From positions 106,875,450 to 106,939,449 of the forward strand of contig CM066992.1 of NCBI GenBank assembly GCA_033977485.1: a stretch of 64,000 bases of DNA. The letters run 5' to 3'. Positions 58,100 to 64,000 of the stretch are shown here, in pieces. The position numbers were made by a program, and so were the translations under genes. Within the stretch, counting starts at the first letter, position 1; each line of letters opens with the position of its first letter. Origin of the DNA: Hydrangea macrophylla. Taxonomy: Eukaryota > Streptophyta > Magnoliopsida > Cornales > Hydrangeaceae. The notes below the pieces were generated by a model. It saw only the letters and a program-made list of their open reading frames with translations, was not told the DNA's origin and made no database searches.

Positions 58100-59348
58100 T
58101 ACTAGTTATGCTGCATGGGTACTTGTGGCTTTTTGTTTTTGATCTATTTGTATAGCTTTATGTCCCATCTTATGAGGTAATTGATGCTGGACACTTCTAT
58201 GTGATCTCGTGGTCTCTTGCATGTGGATTCTGACATAAATTACATGTAAGGTGAAATTTAAGTACTTAACCAAAACCAACAAGTTGTAGCTGAAGCCAAA
58301 TGTATTTAAACAAATAAGTGAATGGGATCGGTAATGTGATAACTCGAAACTTCAAAAACAATAACACATCCAAATCAAACTCAAAACCAGCTAGCAAGTA
58401 AAAATAGAGAATAGCAGCATCTTTACAAGTGAATCCACAATTGCATCACCTTAATTGGCAATCAAAACATTCACTGCATTAAAATCACTTCCATCCAATC
58501 TTCCTAAGCCATAGTTTTGTCATGCTGGAAATCAGAAAATCAAATCAAAATAAGGTCATGTTGCATAGAAGACCATTTTGCCTATATACACAACAAAGAT
58601 CTGTAAGACTGTAAAGAAAAACTTCCAACTTGGGCAAAGACGAAAAAGGTCACTTTACAACCCTCCAAACGATTTCAAAATGCACATGCCCTTTAATTGA
58701 GTACAAAACATGATGAAACGCATTTATTTTTGTTGTTTCTTCCTGTTGAAAATTGATTTGTATTAAATTTGCATTCCTTTTTATTTCGAGGGAATATAAT
58801 CATATATGTATACTATATATTTATAAAGAGAACATGCATAAGGAAGAGCTTCCTAATACCCCTCTCTAGGTGAAATCGGAAACAATATGTTGACAAATAG
58901 GAGAAGAAAGGAAAGCACTAACGAGCTCAACATTAGGTTTGTCGTAATAGTTGTACAACACTAATGTCATGAATTTAGTGAGAAAGAAACTAATTTAATA
59001 ATAGCAAGCTGAATGTTTAAATCTTATTGATTTATATTTTTAGTAAATAGATAGCGGGTGGCTGGGTTTTTTATACAGTCAATTTTATAACTTATGTCTT
59101 GTTTGGTTTTCCAAGATTCGAAACCCAAGACCACTAGCATTTACCCTCGTTCTATCAGTAATGAAAGCTTCATGTACCATACAAATTTGATAGAATGCTA
59201 GCAAAAGGGTAAAATTAGCAATTCGAAAGAAGCACAAAATGTCAAAACCAATTCATCAGTTCCATAATCTTCTTGTAAAAAATTGATTGGTTAATTTGAT
59301 GGCCAATTTTAGGCACGGACAATTTTAACCTCAACTCTATCTCCGATC

Positions 59349-59391
<43 letters not shown>

Positions 59392-59687
59392 CACAAGAAA
59401 AACAAAATTTGGACAAAGAAGAAATAGTATGTATGTATGTATGTATCTATGTATGTATGCAGAAAATTTCTTTGATTAGTTTCAGAATTTAAATTCCATT
59501 ATTTGGTTTTGAGGAAATGGTCGAGGACAAAGGTGGATAGGGGATTTTCGGGGTCAATTTAGACTCCAAATTAACTGGTACATCTGTTGTTTTCAAGAAT
59601 ATTTACATTGCAATACTAAATTCAAGTGGAAGAGGGTGACAATCCACATAATTGAATTGAACATAGGGTCATATTTCGGGTTGAGTT
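58100..59687. other. Intergenic DNA with microsatellites
   Basis: Just beyond the Helitron 5' end, CTAG at 58102-58105 followed on the + strand by TTATGCTGCATGGGTACTTGTGGC looks like the 3' end of another minus-strand Helitron (decayed hairpin). A GT run lies at about 59353-59390 and a GTAT run at about 59429-59460. No gene was seen. Confidence 0.4.
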
Positions 59688-60379
59688 TGTCACGCCCCGA
59701 CGTAGCATAAATATGGAAAGCGTTTAATTTCCTTTATGGACCCGTAGGTCGCGACAGTTTGAAGGATCGATTCCGTCCCAAACGTCGAACAACAATAAAC
59801 AATAATAATCAGAGCAGAGCAATCAAGGCTTATAAAATTTTTCTAACTTATTACATCTTATGATACGGGGTCAACTAAGGCACAGACCGCCTTGAAACAA
59901 AACAATAACTTAAAGTCTATTACAGTCATCCTCATTACAAAACAGTTCACAACTAAAAACATATAAGCTTAAAGCATATAATATTGATAACAGTTTCTCT
60001 TCAAAGCCGCCGTTCTCAATTAGCATAATCGTAATGTTCCTCCTGGTTATAACCTGAAAAGCCTGAACACGAATGTCCAGGACGCATCAACGTCGTCAGC
60101 TTCAAGAAGCTGGTGAGTAATAAAAACATGACTTTGAATGTAAAACATACCCATTTACCTTATTCCATTTTCAATTTTGTAAAATCAATCGTTTGACCAC
60201 AGAAAGAATTCATTTTATAAAACAACGAGGGATATCTTAAAAGTCGTTCATTCATAAAAGCATATGTTCGTGTATGAGACAATGCACCACACTCATCTTG
60301 CCGACTCTTTTCTCTCGACAGACACAACAACCCACTATCTCACTCCAGTATCTTTGAAACACTAAGATAGCCACACTTT

Positions 60380-60640
60380 AGCAACGGGGCGCCAGGGAGT
60401 GTCCAGTTTGCCTCACACTTTGGTCCGGGGTACCAGGGAGTGTCCATTGCCTCACACTTTGAATACCTAATCCGCCATGCAAATACCGGAGCAACCTCAC
60501 GCAGTATCCAGACTCGGGTATCAGGGAGTATCCGTAGGCCACACTTTAGCACTACCATGGGTGTCAGGGAGTGTCCAAGTTCGGCGTCACACACTTTAAC
60601 GCTTCCATGGGCGTCAGGGAGTGTCCATATTTGCTACCGT
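60380..60640. repeat. Diverged tandem repeat, about 45-75 bp unit
   Basis: The phrase CAGGGAGTGTCCA (or a close variant) with nearby CACACTTT occurs five times at irregular spacing (about 60391, 60431, 60520, 60565, 60615). It is followed by an (AACCAC)n and (CTCAAT)n minisatellite at about 60670-60725. Confidence 0.8.
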
Positions 60641-61017
60641 CGCATTTCAAAGATACCCTCGCCGTAACCTCAACCACAACCACAACCACAACCACAACCA
60701 CAATCTCAATCTCAATCTCGATCTCATACTCTTTCCACACTGACCAGAACTCTTTTCCACACTGACTAACACCCGCATGCATGTACCACTGACCCCACAT
60801 GAATGACATGAACTTTAAACATAAAGCAAAATACTGAATTAAAGGCACAACGTACGTACGGGGTTTTATAAGTCTTAATACATCGTTCTACTCGTTCCAA
60901 CACAACCAATTAAGATTCTGTTTTAATAATTTTCCCAAACAGGGCCTTAACAGTCCCTAAAAGTTGAACCAAACAGTCCCTTAACATAAAACAAGCAAAA
61001 CCAGAATCTGCCAGATA

Positions 61018-61262
61018 TCGCGCGCGCGGGCCGCTCGCGCGAGGAGTCGCTCGCGCGGTCCGCTCGCGCGATCTGCCTCTTTTCCTTTTATTATAAAAAC
61101 CTTTTCTTCTGCCTGAAATCAGACACCTCGCGCGCACGAGTCGCTCGCGCGAAAGGTCTCTCGCGCGACCTGCCTAAATTTCATTTTATATATGTAAACT
61201 TTTCTGTCTGCCTGGAGACGCATGCCTCGCGCGCGCGGGTCGCTCGCGCGATCGCGCGCGCG
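61018..61262. repeat. CG-rich palindrome cluster in the solo LTR
   Basis: Three blocks (61018-61072, about 61128-61172, about 61226-61262) are each built from CTCGCGCGA palindromes (GCTCGCGCGA, CTCGCGCGCG) with about 20-bp spacing and separated by AT-rich DNA of about 60 bp. They stand out sharply in an otherwise AT-rich window. Confidence 0.9.
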
Positions 61263-62591
61263 ATTAATTGCTGAGGCTCCTTCTTCTTCGTAGAAACTGC
61301 TCTGTTTCAGTTTAATGGGGTCTTTTTGACCCATTTTCGAATCTATTAGCATATATATCATGTTGTATATGGATCTCTCCCTTTTCTTACAAGGATTACA
61401 AATATGACATCAATTAAACATAAATCAAACCATAGCTCTTGAATTTCATGAAAAACTAAAAGTTGTCAAAACTTCAAATCTAATATACTTTCTCATGTGG
61501 ACAAATTAAGGTCTAATACCTTGGCTACAACATCTATAACCTATAATCTTTCAGAATCATCTATAAAAACATATTTTGGTTGAGTTTGGAAAATCACCCT
61601 TTTTGAGCTTCAAGCTTTCATACGAAAATTAACAATGGTGTCCTTCAAATTAGCCTAAACTAACAATAAATAAATATGAGATTACATTCCAAGTGAGTTT
61701 AGAATACTCACAGAGATTAGAGATGAAGTGTGTGTTGAGAAAGATAAGCAAACTAAGAATTTCAAACCCAAGCTTTGGCTATGGGGATTGTGTAGCTCTT
61801 CTCCTAGAAATTTATGAAATGAAGCTCTCTGAACTCTCTCTATTCTCTCAGTGTATCATTCTGCTGGAATTGTGTGTATGAGTAGTGCAAAGGGAGTATA
61901 TATAAACTCACAAGTATAGGAACTTGGGGGCCAAGTCCTGTGAACAATACTCAACAAATTGAGTTTAGTTCTCAATTCAAAAAAAAAATGCACAGCAAAT
62001 ATGCATACGTACACACATATACACAGATTCTAAAATGTCTCCCAACTAGTTTGAAAGGTCATGTAGATTACTAGGGGGCAACTATAAGGTGTTTGGGAAA
62101 ACTTAGCTTATGGCATAAGAATTACACACACAAGCTATACATTCCAAACAAAGCCTTACCCAATGATAAGTTGCCATAAATGGAAAGTAAAGTGTATGTC
62201 AAATCTAACTTTACATCACTTCCAAAATCTGTGGAAGTTTAGCACAGCGTGGACAGTTTTGAAAGTAAACTGGTATTTTCGTGGCGCGGTGTTTACCACA
62301 AAAATACAGAAAATTCATTTTAATGTAGGAAGTGATTTTCTGGTTTTATAAAAATACTGATTGAGTTAAAAGAAAACATTTCCACCGTTTTGAAATACAG
62401 TTTTGAAATCTAACACAGGTGTTATTAATATTTACAGAAATTGCAGTTTTGACCCCAATAAGAATTTCAAACATGAAATCGAGCAGGAAAATAAATTTCA
62501 CACATAAGAATTGAAATTAAAATAAAAGCAGACAATGTATATTTAATTGTAAATATGACAAGACAAATGAATGAGAATGCAGGTTATTACA

Positions 62592-64000
62592 GAGTTTGTG
62601 AATGTTTTATTAGAAACCCTAACTGTTGATTACAAAATGAACATGTGTAAAATGAGAGATCCAACATGAATCAACAAAAAAAAAAAAGCCACAAAAAAAC
62701 AGAACAGGTTGAGGATACAAAAACAATAGCAGAAATTAACCAATGAACAAAATCGCCGGAGAAGGTAGAGTCGAGTAACTCACCCGCGATGAGCAGCTCC
62801 GATTTCCCTTTGATGTCGAATCAACTACAGTTTATCTGGTTGTCTCGGAAGTTAAAGAAAAAAGACAGTTGATCAATTCTCTGAGATGGTGTGACGACGA
62901 ATCAACTCTGGTATACGTGGTTGTCTCAGAAGTTGGAGGAGAAGGTAGCCGATTTGTAAAATTGTTTCCCTTGGTTTCTCCGGTGTACAGGTAACTTCAC
63001 ATGCTTCACACATGGATGACAGGTGGAGACAACAGTCCATACGTGGACGATGACAAAGAAACAACAAATAAGGGTAATTTGGAGAGGTGACTGATAAGAT
63101 GAGGGACAGAAGAGGAACTTCAAAAAACGCACCCGTACACGAGTAACAAATCATTTGGGAACCAAATTTGCACTTCAAATTTGGGAAGCTTGCCATTAGT
63201 ACATTGTTTATGACAATAACTTCTTATCCGCAGATGCATCTACAGATGTATACATGGAGGGCAACTCAATTAGCCATAATAAATAATTGACAACTATAAT
63301 CACTCATTTGGGACAAAGTTATACCCATCTGGGAATGATGAAAAGAGATAAATATGAAGCCAATGTAGATCAGACCTGAGCAAACAATTGTTGGTTTTAT
63401 TTCTGCTTAGAAACCTCCTCGAATGCGAACTTTTGGATCTACCTGCTAAGGCACTATTTCATACTGTATTTAATAAAACTAACAAAAAGTCATGTTACAA
63501 TCAAATGTAAATGAGACATGTGAGGAAACATTGACATAAATCTCTCTCACTACTTTAAGAACTACATTATTAAAAAATCAGTAGGTAAATTGCACTTCAC
63601 TACTAACCAATGAAAGAAATAGTAATGGAAAAATATTGTTAAATTTGCAGTAGTTATAACAAGAATAATACTACAAAGAACCAAATTTGCAGGTAAAGCA
63701 TTAACAGTCTTAAAAAAAATATAGCACACCCATGAGATGAATATTCAGAAAGATACTTGAACCAAACACTAAAGATTAAACTAAAATCTTTGAAAAAATT
63801 GAGGTATGTCTAGTGTATTACCTTAAAAGTTAATACAAGCAGAAATTGGGTTTCCCAAGTCTGAGAATGCTGGAAAGAAGCACTTAGTGTAAAAATGAAT
63901 ACAAAAACTGAGTAGCCAAATGAGTCAAAGATTTTGTTAGTGAGTAACCAAATAAATCAGAAAATGGAGGAAGATTAATATTTTAATTCTATTTGGTTTT
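62592..64000. other. Intergenic DNA, nothing recognised
   Basis: No open frame with a credible product. A near-repeat of TCGAATCAACTACAGTTTATCTGGTTGTCTC-like sequence occurs twice (about 62817 and 62898), suggesting a local duplication of about 80 bp. Confidence 0.4.

Larger units (their letters stand above)
59688..62591 (-). mobile_element. Solo LTR of a Tekay-like Gypsy element (second family)
   Basis: On the + strand it starts TGTCACGCCCCGACG and ends GGTTATTACA, with the 5-bp target duplication GAGTT at 59683-59687 and 62592-62596. In its own sense it reads TGTAATAACC...GGGCGTGACA, close to the form of the full-length chromovirus LTR at 40106. It is 2904 bp with no internal domain. It carries two internal repeat tracts, at 60380-60640 and 61018-61262. 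Confidence 0.85.

Noticed and set aside
62873..63196. 107-codon minus frame
   Set aside because: No recognisable domain, no flanking splice or promoter evidence; composition is not distinctive.

Overview
The window is plant nuclear DNA, probably from a eudicot. It is AT-rich, has long non-coding stretches and introns with GT/AG ends, and is dominated by plant-type transposons. It holds one clearly intact host gene, an alpha-expansin with three exons (46160-47351). Almost everything else is transposon on transposon: Helitrons, LTR retrotransposons (one full length, five solo LTRs), several MITEs and a tRNA-derived SINE. Layout: 929-2211 is a solo LTR and 2511-3014 a hAT MITE, with possible exon debris at 3907-4144. 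From about 5110 to 43794 lie what look like three Helitron-type units joined head to tail on the + strand. Their 3' ends (short GC hairpin, then CTAG, then T) are at 23669, 30956 and 43794. The first two are each followed at once by the same leader of about 130 bp, which also occurs at 5124. The first unit carries the Rep/helicase gene (11843-16914; one frameshift and two in-frame stops) and an RPA70-like single-strand-binding gene (21330-23409). The second and third units have no coding capacity of their own. Each unit was later hit by a Tekay-like LTR element: solo LTRs at 5535-8283 and 27013-29495, and a very young full-length chromovirus at 32666-42413, which landed inside a small MITE. 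From 43795 to 50105 lie a tandemly duplicated coding-like fragment, a SINE, a MULE-type MITE, a Stowaway MITE just upstream of the expansin, and the expansin itself. A minus-strand Helitron (50106-58099) has canonical ends and several short exon-like blocks, and contains a Tourist-like MITE, a 190-bp foldback and a Copia-type solo LTR (56175-57545). A further Tekay-like solo LTR lies at 59688-62591. The most unusual signal is in the LTRs. Four solo LTRs, three Gypsy-type and one Copia-type, each carry a cluster of copies of a short perfect palindrome, and the palindrome's sequence differs from element to element while the arrangement is kept. All boundaries were read by eye from target-site duplications and terminal motifs; no database search was possible.
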